Shown in pieces: positions 1 to 7,767 of a stretch of 64,000 nucleotides of DNA. The translations under genes and the position numbers were made by a program. The notes beneath the pieces were generated by a model, which saw only the letters and a program-made list of their open reading frames with translations, searched no databases and was not told the DNA's origin. Origin of the DNA: Allocatelliglobosispora scoriae (lineage in GTDB: Bacteria; Actinomycetota; Actinomycetes; Mycobacteriales; Micromonosporaceae); contig NZ_JACHMN010000002.1 in NCBI RefSeq assembly GCF_014204945.1, forward strand, positions 1,502,503 to 1,566,502, read 5' to 3'. Position 1 is the stretch's first letter; every line of letters begins with the position of its first letter.

Positions 1-830
1 CGTTCGCCGCCGACCTGATCGCCGGACTGTTCGAATTGGACGTTCCCGCCTGGCAGCACGCGCGCCTCGACTCCGGCGATCTGCCCGACCTGACCCCGAC
101 CGAATATCGCGCCGATGTGGTGGTCACCCTGCTCGCCGGCGAGCAGGCGGTGCTCGCCGTGATCGTCGAGATACAGCTCAAGCCCGATGCGGCGAAACGA
201 CGCACCTGGCCGGTCTATCTGACCACCCTGCACGCGCGGCTCCGTTGCCCGACCGTGCTGCTCGTGCTCAGCCCGGACAGCAGGTCCGCCGAATGGTGCG
301 CCCAGCCCATTCACATCGGGCATCCCGGGTGGGAGCTGCGCCCGTTGGTGCTCGGCCCGCAGCAGGTGCCTGTGGTCACGGACGCCACGGAGGCTGCCGA
401 CAATCCGGAGTTGTCGCTGCTCTCGGTCATGGCCCACAGCCAAGACCCACAGCGTGACAAGATCTTTGATTCCTTCCTGCGCGCACTGCGGACCCTCGAA
501 GACGAGCAAGCCAGCCTGTACGCTGACCTCGTGCTCGCAGCGTTGCCGATTGCGACCCGACACCATTTGGAGGCACTGATGAGCACCGGAACCTACGAAT
601 ACCAGAGCGACTTCGCCCGCCGTTACTTCTTCGAGGGCAAGGCCGAAGGCACGGCCGAGGGCGAAGCCCGCGGTGAAGTCCGATCGCTGCTGGCGGTGCT
701 GGCCGCCCGGGGCTTCGACGTTCCCGCCGCAGCCCGCGAGCGGATCACCTCGTGCACGGACCTCGACCAGCTCGAAGAGTGGATCGGGCGAGCCGTCACC
801 ATCAAGACCATGGCCGAGCTGTTCGACTGA
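1..830 (+). CDS. PD-(D/E)XK-like hypothetical protein, 5' end cut off
   Basis: The reading frame is already open at base 3, so the gene begins before the window; the TTG at 36 is not needed as a start. About 275 residues are visible. An Asp in YRADVVVTL is followed about 20 residues later by VIVEIQLKPD, an arrangement typical of a PD-(D/E)XK nuclease-fold core (D...ExQ/K). Next comes a helical half and a charged GKAEGTAEGEARGE stretch, as seen in Rpn/YhgA-like and related transposase-like proteins. A nuclease role is inferred from the fold pattern only; many proteins of this kind in actinobacteria are uncharacterised and often occur in many paralogues per genome. No partner gene can be seen upstream. 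Confidence 0.6.
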   Translation, partial: FAADLIAGLFELDVPAWQHARLDSGDLPDLTPTEYRADVVVTLLAGEQAVLAVIVEIQLKPDAAKRRTWPVYLTTLHARLRCPTVLLVLSPDSRSAEWCAQPIHIGHPGWELRPLVLGPQQVPVVTDATEAADNPELSLLSVMAHSQDPQRDKIFDSFLRALRTLEDEQASLYADLVLAALPIATRHHLEALMSTGTYEYQSDFARRYFFEGKAEGTAEGEARGEVRSLLAVLAARGFDVPAAARERITSCTDLDQLEEWIGRAVTIKTMAELFD

Positions 831-843
831 CGACGAGTCGTCA
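828..843. terminator. short hairpin at the stop of the first gene
   Basis: TGACGAC and GTCGTCA pair around a 2-base centre and include the TGA stop codon. It is short and has no T-run, so it is only a weak terminator candidate. Confidence 0.25.
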
Positions 844-941
844 CAACCGTTCAGCACCGCGATCCGGGCATGACATCCACGAGCGATACCCCGGATGTCG
901 TGCCCGCCAAAAGGACTTGTCCGGCCTGCGATCATGGCTGA

Positions 942-1688
942 ATGAACGAGCGCAAGCCGATGATCGCCGTCCTGACCGGCGCAGGCATCTCCACCGACTC
1001 CGGCATCCCGGACTTCCGGGGCCCGCAGGGCGTCTGGACCCGTGACCCGGAGATGGAGAAGCTCTTCACCCTCGACAACTACCTCGCCGACACGACGGTC
1101 CGCGCCCGGTCCTGGCTGGCCCGCCGGGACAATCCGGTCTGGCGGGCCACGCCCAACCCGGCGCACCTCGCCCTGGCCGAACTCGAGCGCTCCGGCCTAC
1201 CGGTGCGGATCATCACGCAGAACATCGACGGCCTGCATCAGAAGTCCGGGATCAGCCCGCGCAAGGTGATCGAGCTGCACGGCACCATGTTCACCGTACG
1301 CTGCCTGAGCTGCGACGACCGCACCACGATGGAGCAGGCGCTGGCCCGGGTGGAGCAGGGCGAGCCGGATCCGGCCTGCCTGCTCTGCGGCGGCATCCTC
1401 AAGTCCGGCACGGTGATGTTCGGCGAGAACCTCGACCCGGAGGTGCTCAACCAGGCCGGCCGGATCGCCGAGGCGTGCGACGTCTTCTGGGCGGTCGGCA
1501 CGTCGCTGCGCGTGGAGCCGGCGGCCTCGCTGTGCTTGATCGCGGCGAATGCCGGTGCCCGGCTCGTCATCGTCAACGCCGATCCGACACCCTATGACGG
1601 AATCGCCGATGAGCTTGTGCGGGAACCGATCGGCGTCGCTTTGCCGACGATGGTCGCCGCCCTCCGGGACAGCATCGGGATGGCATGA
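942..1688 (+). CDS. Sir2-family NAD-dependent protein deacylase
   Basis: A 248-residue sirtuin. It is expected to remove acyl groups from lysines of cytosolic proteins using NAD+, giving nicotinamide and O-acyl-ADP-ribose. Visible signatures: GAGIST (13-18) and GIPDFRG (21-27) of the NAD-binding site, TQNID (92-96), the catalytic His113 in ELHGT, a four-Cys zinc site (C121, C124, C146, C149) and GTSLRVEPA near residue 186. Length is normal for a bacterial single-domain sirtuin. The ATG at 942 was chosen because the Rossmann motif follows directly; there is no good Shine-Dalgarno sequence, and GATCAT six bases upstream could be the -10 box of a leaderless start. The acyl specificity (acetyl, propionyl or succinyl) cannot be read from the sequence. 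Confidence 0.92.
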   Translation: MNERKPMIAVLTGAGISTDSGIPDFRGPQGVWTRDPEMEKLFTLDNYLADTTVRARSWLARRDNPVWRATPNPAHLALAELERSGLPVRIITQNIDGLHQKSGISPRKVIELHGTMFTVRCLSCDDRTTMEQALARVEQGEPDPACLLCGGILKSGTVMFGENLDPEVLNQAGRIAEACDVFWAVGTSLRVEPAASLCLIAANAGARLVIVNADPTPYDGIADELVREPIGVALPTMVAALRDSIGMA

Positions 1689-1728
1689 TGTGACGCACTG
1701 AACTGCGTCGAATCCGCTGGAGTCCACA

Positions 1729-2430
1729 ATGCATAGACGAGTACGGGTGACGCTGGTGGCCATCGCCATGCTGGCCGCTCTGGCCGCGTGCGGCGAGGAC
1801 ATCGACTCCTCCACCGAACCGTCGCCCGGTCAGGCCAACGGCGGCGCCTTCGCCAAGGTCGATGCGGAGACGGCCGGACTGGTTCGCAAGGAGGCGGTCT
1901 GGCAGGCGCCGAAGTCGGTCGATGTCGGCACCACGCAGCGGATCGGCCTCTCGGTCGGCGAGGGCAAGCAGCTCAAGGCGAAGATCGACAACTTGATCGT
2001 GGGTGCGAAGCCGACGGGCGCCGGTGAGGTCCTGGTCGGCCCGACGGTGCGGGTCTCGCTCCACGCCGACCCCGACGACGCCGAGATCACGCCCTCCGAG
2101 GCGGTCGACGCGTCGACCGGCACCGACGTGCAGATGCTCTGGACCTGGCTGATCAAGCCGAAGCGCCCCACCAAGGCGCTGATGCTGACGGCGTGGTTCG
2201 ACGTTCCGCTGAGCGCCGGTCACACGATCCACAACGAGATCGCGTTGACGCTGGAGGTGAAGCGGACGCTCGGCTACACCGTCTCCCAGGTCGCGACCCA
2301 CTGGGCCACCTGGTCCGGGATCGTCGCCTCCGTGGTGACCGGCGCCGCGTGGCTCTGGCGCCGGCGCCGCCTGCTGGCCCGCGGGAAGCCCGCTGCCGAC
2401 GAGCCGGTCTCGGCGGTCAGCGCACCCTAG
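1729..2430 (+). CDS. lipoprotein with C-terminal membrane anchor, unknown function
   Basis: 233 residues. The N-terminus is a lipoprotein signal peptide ending in a lipobox (LAAC, Cys about 21), then a Ser/Pro/Gly spacer. The middle (about 45-185) is beta-rich and soluble with no recognised family. A hydrophobic segment near 200-215 (ATWSGIVASVVTGAAWLW) is followed by an arginine cluster, consistent with a C-terminal tail facing the cytoplasm. Having both a lipid anchor and a C-terminal helix is unusual. The start ATG has TGGAG six bases upstream. A small inverted repeat (GACGCA/TGCGTC, 1692-1709) lies in the gap after the sirtuin gene. I do not recognise the product. Confidence 0.7.
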   Translation: MHRRVRVTLVAIAMLAALAACGEDIDSSTEPSPGQANGGAFAKVDAETAGLVRKEAVWQAPKSVDVGTTQRIGLSVGEGKQLKAKIDNLIVGAKPTGAGEVLVGPTVRVSLHADPDDAEITPSEAVDASTGTDVQMLWTWLIKPKRPTKALMLTAWFDVPLSAGHTIHNEIALTLEVKRTLGYTVSQVATHWATWSGIVASVVTGAAWLWRRRRLLARGKPAADEPVSAVSAP

Positions 2431-2462
2431 CGCCGCACGTCTTGATGCAGCCCGGGCACCCG

Positions 2463-2567
2463 CCCTACCACCAGCATGATCGTGTTGTTTCCCGGAAGCA
2501 GTCCCCTCCAAGCACCTCGTTAGGGCCTCTTTCCGGGAAACAACACGATCATGCGGGGTGGTAGGGG
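2463..2567. repeat. interspersed hairpin element, copy 1 (bidirectional terminator position)
   Basis: This is a long inverted repeat between two convergent genes. The inner part runs from CATGATCGTGTTGTTTCCCG (2475) to its near-exact complement ending at 2553. The outer part adds CCCTACCACC/GGTGGTAGGG, giving arms of roughly 40 bases. The inner 79 bases recur at 32182-32261 (inverted) and 32449-32524. At the base after CGTGTT this copy has G on the left arm and C on the right, while the 32182 copy has C and G, a change that preserves pairing. It can act as a terminator for both flanking genes, although it has no T-run. Confidence 0.8.
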
Positions 2568-2587
2568 CGCCACTCTGCCGGTGGAGC

Positions 2588-4276
2588 TCAGGGGAGCACG
2601 GACGCGAGCACGTCCTCGACCCGGATCACCCGCGTCTCGCGGGTGGTCCGGTCGGTCAGCTCGACGGTGCCCTGGGCCAGCCCACGCGCGCCGACGGTGA
2701 CCCGCAGCGGGATCCCGACCAGCTCGACGTCGCGGAACTTCACCCCCGGCCGCTCGGCCCGATCGTCGAGGACCACCTCTACCCCGGCCCGGCGCAGCTC
2801 GCCATAGATCCGCTCGGCCGCCTCCGTCACCGCCTCGTCGGTCCCGGCCGGGACGATCGCGACGGCGAACGGCGCGACGGAGGCGGGCCAGACGATCCCG
2901 TCGTCGTCGTGGTGGCACTCGACGATCGCCGCGAGCGCCCGCTCGACCCCGATGCCGTAGCTGCCCATGATCGGCGCGACGAGCTGCCCGTCCGGGCCGA
3001 GCACGCTGACGCCGAGGGTCTCGGTGAACTTGTAGCCGAGCTTGAAGATGTGCCCGACCTCGACCGTCCGGATCAGCTCCAGCTCGTCGCCGCAGGTCAG
3101 GCAGGTCTCCCCGGCGGCGATCTGGCGCAGGTCGGCCCAGCGGCCGACGACGATGTCCCGGCCGACGTCGACCCCGCTGAGGTGGAAGCCGTCGGCGTTG
3201 GCTCCGGTCGTCATGCCCCGGCGGTGCCGCAGCGACTCGTCGGCGATGACCGGCAGGTCGGTGACGCCGACGGCGCCGAGGCTGCCCGGGTTGGCGCCGA
3301 GCGCCGAGTGGATCTCCTCGGCGTGGGCCGGCCGGATCGCGATCGCGCCGAGGGCGTCGATCAGCTTCTGCTCGATCAGCGCGTGGTCGCCGCGCAGCAG
3401 CACGAGCACGAGTTCGCCGTCGGCGACGTAGACCAGCGTCTTGATCTGCCGGTCCGCGGTCACCCCGAATTCACGATCAAGATCATCGATGGTACGCACA
3501 CCCGGCGTCGCGAATCGCGAAAGCTCCGCGTCCACCCCGTCGCCATCGTCCACATCCGGCAGCAGCGCGACGGCCTTCTCCATGTTGGCCGCGTATCCGC
3601 AGTTGGGACAGCGCACCACGATGTCCTCACCGGCGTCGCACGGGCACATGAACTCCACCGAGTCGCTGCCGCCCATCGTGCCGTTGGAGGCCTGCACGGG
3701 GATCGCCGGGATCCCCAGCCGGGCGAAGATCCGCCGGTAGGCGGCGTGATGCAGATCGAAGGACCGGTCGAGCCCGGCCGCGTCGAGGTCGAAGCTGTAG
3801 GAGTCCTTCATCGTGAACTCGCGGACCCGGATCAGCCCGCTCTTGGGCCGGGGCTCGTCGCGGAACTTCGTCTGGAACTGGTACCACAGCTGCGGCAGAT
3901 CCCGATAGGAGCGCAGCTCACCGGCGACCGTCGTGAAGATCTCCTCGTGGGTCATCCCCAGCGCCAGCTCCGCCCCACGGCGGTCCATGAGGCGGAACAT
4001 CTCCTCGCCCATCACGTCCCAGCGCCCGCTCTTACGCCAGATCTCCGCCGGATGCATCGCCGGGAGCAGGAACTCCTGGGCACCGATCTCGCTCATCTCC
4101 TCGCGGATCACCTCGATGATCTTCGCGCGGACGCGTACCGCCAAGGGGAGCAGTGAGTAGTGACCGGCCGCGAGCTGTCGGATGAACCCGGCGCGGAGCA
4201 GCAGCCGGTGGCTGACCGCCTCGGCGCCCGCGGGCTCCTGCCGGAGGGTGGGGATGAAGAGTGATGACCAGCGCAC
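2588..4276 (-). CDS. proS: prolyl-tRNA synthetase, bacterial type with editing domain
   Basis: 562 residues; charges tRNA-Pro with proline in the cytosol. The N-terminus (MRWSSLFIPTL...EAVSHRLLLRAGFIRQLAAG) is the canonical ProS opening. Class II motif 2 is visible in the KFRDEPRP...REFTMKDSYSFD region (about 135-160). An insertion of the YbaK/Ala-tRNA-Pro editing type separates motifs 2 and 3 (about 220-400), motif 3 is near SYGIGVERALAA, and an anticodon-binding domain ends the protein. The GTG start is fixed by this alignment. It lies 8 bases after the TRIC-like gene, so it is probably the last cistron of a valS-TRIC-proS operon ending at the long hairpin downstream. Confidence 0.96.
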   Translation of the reverse strand: MRWSSLFIPTLRQEPAGAEAVSHRLLLRAGFIRQLAAGHYSLLPLAVRVRAKIIEVIREEMSEIGAQEFLLPAMHPAEIWRKSGRWDVMGEEMFRLMDRRGAELALGMTHEEIFTTVAGELRSYRDLPQLWYQFQTKFRDEPRPKSGLIRVREFTMKDSYSFDLDAAGLDRSFDLHHAAYRRIFARLGIPAIPVQASNGTMGGSDSVEFMCPCDAGEDIVVRCPNCGYAANMEKAVALLPDVDDGDGVDAELSRFATPGVRTIDDLDREFGVTADRQIKTLVYVADGELVLVLLRGDHALIEQKLIDALGAIAIRPAHAEEIHSALGANPGSLGAVGVTDLPVIADESLRHRRGMTTGANADGFHLSGVDVGRDIVVGRWADLRQIAAGETCLTCGDELELIRTVEVGHIFKLGYKFTETLGVSVLGPDGQLVAPIMGSYGIGVERALAAIVECHHDDDGIVWPASVAPFAVAIVPAGTDEAVTEAAERIYGELRRAGVEVVLDDRAERPGVKFRDVELVGIPLRVTVGARGLAQGTVELTDRTTRETRVIRVEDVLASVLP

Positions 4277-4284
4277 GCGTCACC

Positions 4285-5094
4285 CTAACCCGGGTGACCG
4301 GCCCCCTCGCCACCGACTTTCCGATGTGTCCGGCCCGGCTCGGCCACTCCCACCGTGGCCTTCGGCTCGCGCGAGCGCAGGAAGCCCGACCGCGTGGTGC
4401 GGCTGATGACGTCGACCCCGGTCATCGTGATCTTGCCGAAGCTCGTGTGCTCCAGGCTGAGCGCGCGGGCGTGCGGGGTGCTCCAGCCGAACCACACCGA
4501 GAGCATCCGGACCGCGAAGGTGACCCCGATCCCCGCCCAGGCCGCCTCGCCCGGCGTCGCGAACTGGACGGTCGCCAGATAGGCGAGGGCGCCGCCGATC
4601 GCCGCGAAGGCGTAGAACGAACCCACCGTGACCAGCGCGACCTCCGTCCCCATGAGCAGGTCGCGGATCACCGATCCGGCCGTGCAGGAGAGGATGCCGA
4701 TGAAGACGGCCGGAACGACGTCGACCTCCAGGCTCAGCGCCTTGGAGATGCCGACGACGAGGTAGAGCCCGAGTGCGAGCGCGTCGAAGGCGACGACGAG
4801 CGGCTCCAGCCGGTTGATCAGGTTGGCGAAGGCGGCCGAGACGACGGCGACGAGGACCGCCATCGCGATGTAGCTGTTCGCCTCCAGCGCGACCGGGCGC
4901 AGGTTGAGCAGCAGATCCCGGACGATCCCGCCGCCCATACCCGTGGCGATGCCGATCATGAGCACACCGATCAGATCGATGCGCTTGTTCGGCGCGACAC
5001 CGGATGCGAAGAGCGCACCCTGCGCCGCGCCGAGCGCCACTGCCGTGATGTCCACGGCGTACGGCAAGGCCACGGGTATGACGGGATCAAGCAC
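4285..5094 (-). CDS. TRIC-type cation channel (UPF0126/YicG family) membrane protein
   Basis: 269 residues with about seven hydrophobic segments and two copies of the family repeat, each with a conserved glycine-arginine-aspartate element: GMGGGIVRDLL near residue 55 and TAGSVIRDLLMG near residue 145. These are typical of the bacterial YicG/TRIC family, trimeric potassium-permeable channels in the inner membrane. The C-terminal ~60 residues after the last helix are hydrophilic and not conserved in the family. The gene sits between valS (9 bases) and proS (8 bases), so co-transcription is likely, though there is no obvious functional link to tRNA charging. The start is a GTG. Confidence 0.85.
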   Translation of the reverse strand: MLDPVIPVALPYAVDITAVALGAAQGALFASGVAPNKRIDLIGVLMIGIATGMGGGIVRDLLLNLRPVALEANSYIAMAVLVAVVSAAFANLINRLEPLVVAFDALALGLYLVVGISKALSLEVDVVPAVFIGILSCTAGSVIRDLLMGTEVALVTVGSFYAFAAIGGALAYLATVQFATPGEAAWAGIGVTFAVRMLSVWFGWSTPHARALSLEHTSFGKITMTGVDVISRTTRSGFLRSREPKATVGVAEPGRTHRKVGGEGAGHPG

Positions 5095-5103
5095 AGCCAG
5101 ATC

Positions 5104-7632
5104 CTATGCGAGCAGCACCTCGTGCCGAATGATCTCTTCGGGCGACTCGGCGAAGACGAACTCCCCCACCCGACCGGCCGCCCGCAGATCGGGCAGCGCC
5201 GGTCGCAGCCCGTCCCACGTGGACCGATCCGTGTGGATCGTCAGCCGGAGCACCTCGGCCTTCATCGAGACCTTCGCCGCCGACTTGGCCCGCCGCACCG
5301 CCGTCAACGCGGCGACCGCCTGCTCCAACACCCGCAACTCTTCGAGAGTTGGTCCTATCGCGGCGGACGGCCACCGTGCCGTGTGGACGCTGCCCGGCTG
5401 CCACCACGACCAGACCTCCTCGGTGACGAAGGGCAGCATCGGTGCGAGCAGTCGCAGCTGCACCGACAACGCCTGCCGCAGCGCCGCCCGGGCCGAGTCG
5501 CCGCCGGGGTGCTCGCCGTAGGCGCGTGCCTTGACCAGCTCCAGGTAGTCGTCGCAGAAGAACCAGAAGAACCGCTCGGCGGCCTCCAGCGCCCGGCCCT
5601 GGTCGAGCGCGTCCAGGGCAGCGGTCGTCTCGGCGACCGCAGCGTCGAGCCCGGCCAGCATGGCGCGGTCGATCGCCTCGGTGACCTGCGCGTCCGGACC
5701 CGGATCACCGAGTCCGAGCACGAACCGGGTCGCGTTGAGGAGCTTCATCGCGAGGCGTCGACCGATCTTGATCTGGGCCTCGTCGAAGACCGTGTCGATG
5801 CCGGGGCGGCCGCTCGCCGCCCAGTAGCGCACCGCGTCGGGACCGTAGGTGTCGAGCAGTTCGTCGGGGGTCACCATCCGGGTGGCCGCGGATTTGGCGA
5901 CCTTCTTCTTCGCCGGATCCATCACCCAGCCCGAGATGGCCGCGTGCGACCACGGCAGCACCCCGTGCTCGAGCTCCGAGCGCAGCGCCGTGGCGAAGAG
6001 CCAGGTCCGGATGATCTCGTGGGCCTGCGGGCGCAGGTCCATCGGGAAGACCCGGTCCAGCAGCTCGTCACCGGCGGCGAGCTGCGGCGACAGCGACGAC
6101 GTGGCCCAGGTGTCCATCACGTCGGCCTCGCCGACGAACCCGCCCGGCAGCCCACGCTGCTCCGGCGCGTAGCCGGGCGGGGTGTCGGCGCTGGGATCGA
6201 TCGGCAGGGCGTCCTCCGGCGGGGTGATCGGCCGGTCCCGGCACGGTTCGCCCTGCTCGTCGAGGGGGTACCAGATCGGGATGGGCACGCCGTGGAACCG
6301 CTGGCGGCTGACGAGCCAGTCACCGGCGAGGTTGGCGACCCACGCCTCGTAGCGCGCTCGCATCGGCTCGGGCTGCCAGGCGAGCTCGCGGCCCCGGGCG
6401 AGCATGCGTTCGCGCAGCTCGGGGTCACGACCGCCGTTGCGGAGGTACCACTGCCAGGTGGTGACTATCTCCAGTGGACGGTCGCCGCGCTCGTAGAAGG
6501 CGACGCTGTGCTCGATCGGTTCCGGCTCGCCGTCGAGCCGTCCCGCCGCGCGCAACAGCTCCAGCACGATCGCCCTGGCCTGCTTGGGATAGGCGCCCGC
6601 GAGCTGCGAATAAGCGGCCGTGTCGATGCCCGGTGGCGGGTCGGTGCGGAAGCGGCCGTCGCGCCCGAGCACGGGGCGGATCGGCAGGTCCAGCTCGCGC
6701 CACCAGATCACGTCGGTCGGGTCGCCGAAGGTGCAGACCATGACGAGACCGGTCCCCTTGCCGGGATCCACCAGGTGGTGGGCGAGCAGCGGGACCCGGG
6801 CACCGAAGACGGGCGTGGTGATCTCGGTGCCGGTGCGGTGGGCGTACCGGTCATCTTGTGGGTGGTGCAGCACCGCGACGCACGCCGGCAGCAGCTCCGG
6901 CCGCGTCGTCGCGACCAGCAGGCCGTCCCCGAAGACCAGCCGGTGGTACGCCGATGAGCCGACCCGGTACTCCAGCTCCGCCTGCGCCACCGCCGTGCCG
7001 AAGGTGACATCCCACATCGTCGGCGCCTGCGCCAGGTAGGCCTCGCCGCGGGCGAGGTTGCGCAGGAACCCGCGCTGCGAGATCCGCCGTGAGCGGGCGG
7101 AGATGGTCGTGTACTTCAGCGACCAGTCGACGCTGAGCCCGATCCGGCGGAAGAGCTGCTCGAACCTCACCTCGTCGTGCTCGGTGACCGCCTCGCAGAG
7201 CGCGATGAAGTCACCCCGCGAGACCGCTTTCGGCGGGCCGTCACCCGGCCCGTCGCGCAGCAGCGCCGCCAGCGCCTGCGGATCCGCCGGCGTGCTCGGC
7301 TCGCAACGCACGTTGAAGTGCTGCTGCGCGCGTTTCTCGGTGGGCAGGCCGTTGTCGTCCCAGCCGATCGGATAGAAGACCGCCCTGCCGCGCATGCGCT
7401 GGTAACGCGCGATGACATCGGCGTGCGTGAACGAGAAGACGTGCCCGACGTGCAGCGACCCGTTCACCGTGGGTGGCGGGGTGTCGATGGCGAAGACGTC
7501 TTCCCGGGTCGCGGTGCGATCGAATCGATAGATCCCGTCGCGTTCCCAGCGAGCCGGCCAGTGCTCGGCGAGCTCCTCTAGCGAAGCCGCTGGGTGCGGC
7601 GAGCGGTCCGGCAGTGAAGCCCGGGTACCCAT
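5104..7632 (-). CDS. valS: valyl-tRNA synthetase with degenerate KMSKS motif
   Basis: 842 residues from the ATG at 7632; charges tRNA-Val. It belongs to the shorter ValS type seen in actinobacteria: PPPTVNGSLHVGH contains the HIGH motif as HVGH (61-64), GWDDNGLPTEKRAQ follows, and the editing domain and C-terminal anticodon domain are present. The second class I signature is abnormal: where the family has KMSKSKGN, this protein reads KKKVAKSAATRM (about 575-586). The lysine-serine pair is partly kept, but the invariant Met-Ser and the Lys-Gly-Asn after it are gone. The frame extends upstream to a TTG at 7725, but the ATG at 7632 fits homologues better. It could be a divergent second ValS rather than the housekeeping one. 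Confidence 0.88.
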   Translation of the reverse strand: MGTRASLPDRSPHPAASLEELAEHWPARWERDGIYRFDRTATREDVFAIDTPPPTVNGSLHVGHVFSFTHADVIARYQRMRGRAVFYPIGWDDNGLPTEKRAQQHFNVRCEPSTPADPQALAALLRDGPGDGPPKAVSRGDFIALCEAVTEHDEVRFEQLFRRIGLSVDWSLKYTTISARSRRISQRGFLRNLARGEAYLAQAPTMWDVTFGTAVAQAELEYRVGSSAYHRLVFGDGLLVATTRPELLPACVAVLHHPQDDRYAHRTGTEITTPVFGARVPLLAHHLVDPGKGTGLVMVCTFGDPTDVIWWRELDLPIRPVLGRDGRFRTDPPPGIDTAAYSQLAGAYPKQARAIVLELLRAAGRLDGEPEPIEHSVAFYERGDRPLEIVTTWQWYLRNGGRDPELRERMLARGRELAWQPEPMRARYEAWVANLAGDWLVSRQRFHGVPIPIWYPLDEQGEPCRDRPITPPEDALPIDPSADTPPGYAPEQRGLPGGFVGEADVMDTWATSSLSPQLAAGDELLDRVFPMDLRPQAHEIIRTWLFATALRSELEHGVLPWSHAAISGWVMDPAKKKVAKSAATRMVTPDELLDTYGPDAVRYWAASGRPGIDTVFDEAQIKIGRRLAMKLLNATRFVLGLGDPGPDAQVTEAIDRAMLAGLDAAVAETTAALDALDQGRALEAAERFFWFFCDDYLELVKARAYGEHPGGDSARAALRQALSVQLRLLAPMLPFVTEEVWSWWQPGSVHTARWPSAAIGPTLEELRVLEQAVAALTAVRRAKSAAKVSMKAEVLRLTIHTDRSTWDGLRPALPDLRAAGRVGEFVFAESPEEIIRHEVLLA
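5335..5357 (-). repeat. CAACTCTT/AGAGTTG element copy inside valS
   Basis: A match to the palindromic element found between genes at 32630, 45058 and 45131, including the trailing GGTCCTA. Here it lies in the coding region of valS and encodes part of PTLEELR. It is counted as a repeat copy because 22 of 23 positions follow the consensus, but chance similarity in coding sequence is possible. Confidence 0.45.
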
Positions 7633-7655
7633 GCGGAACCACCCTTGTCGTTCAT
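7578..7655 (-). CDS. possible 25-codon upstream ORF overlapping the valS start
   Basis: ATG at 7655 is preceded by a strong Shine-Dalgarno stretch (GGGAGGAGG, about 10 bases upstream), better than anything before the valS start. It reads 25 codons beginning MNDKGGSAW and stops at TAG inside valS codons 17-18, in a different frame. It might be a translated leader affecting valS initiation, or the ribosome site may simply serve valS from a distance. It is not enriched in valine codons, so it is not a classical attenuator peptide. Confidence 0.3.
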   Translation of the reverse strand: MNDKGGSAWVPGLHCRTARRTQRLR

Positions 7656-7717
7656 CCTCACTTGCCTCCTCCCTCGTCGCCGACCCCGCTGTGCGGGGGT
7701 CTGGTGCCACGACTCTA
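7633..7717 (-). promoter_or_regulatory. valS leader with T-box-like motif and hairpin
   Basis: Reading on the minus strand: a possible -10 box TAGAGT (7712-7717), a hairpin with GACCCC/GGGGTC arms (7682-7701), a GGAGG stretch, then AAGGGTGGTTCCGC (7633-7646) ending right at the valS ATG. The last sequence matches the T-box antiterminator consensus AAGGGTGGNACCGCG except for two bases, and TGGT could pair with the ACCA end of tRNA-Val. A specifier loop could not be identified and the leader is very short, so T-box control is only a suggestion. Confidence 0.3.
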
Positions 7718-7767
7718 TCAGCCAAACCGCCTCCGGCTGCGCCTCGATCGGGCTAGCGTCTGGCCCT

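Noticed and set aside
2475-2553. CRISPR repeat
   Set aside because: The copies are dispersed and inverted, with no regular spacers and no cas genes.
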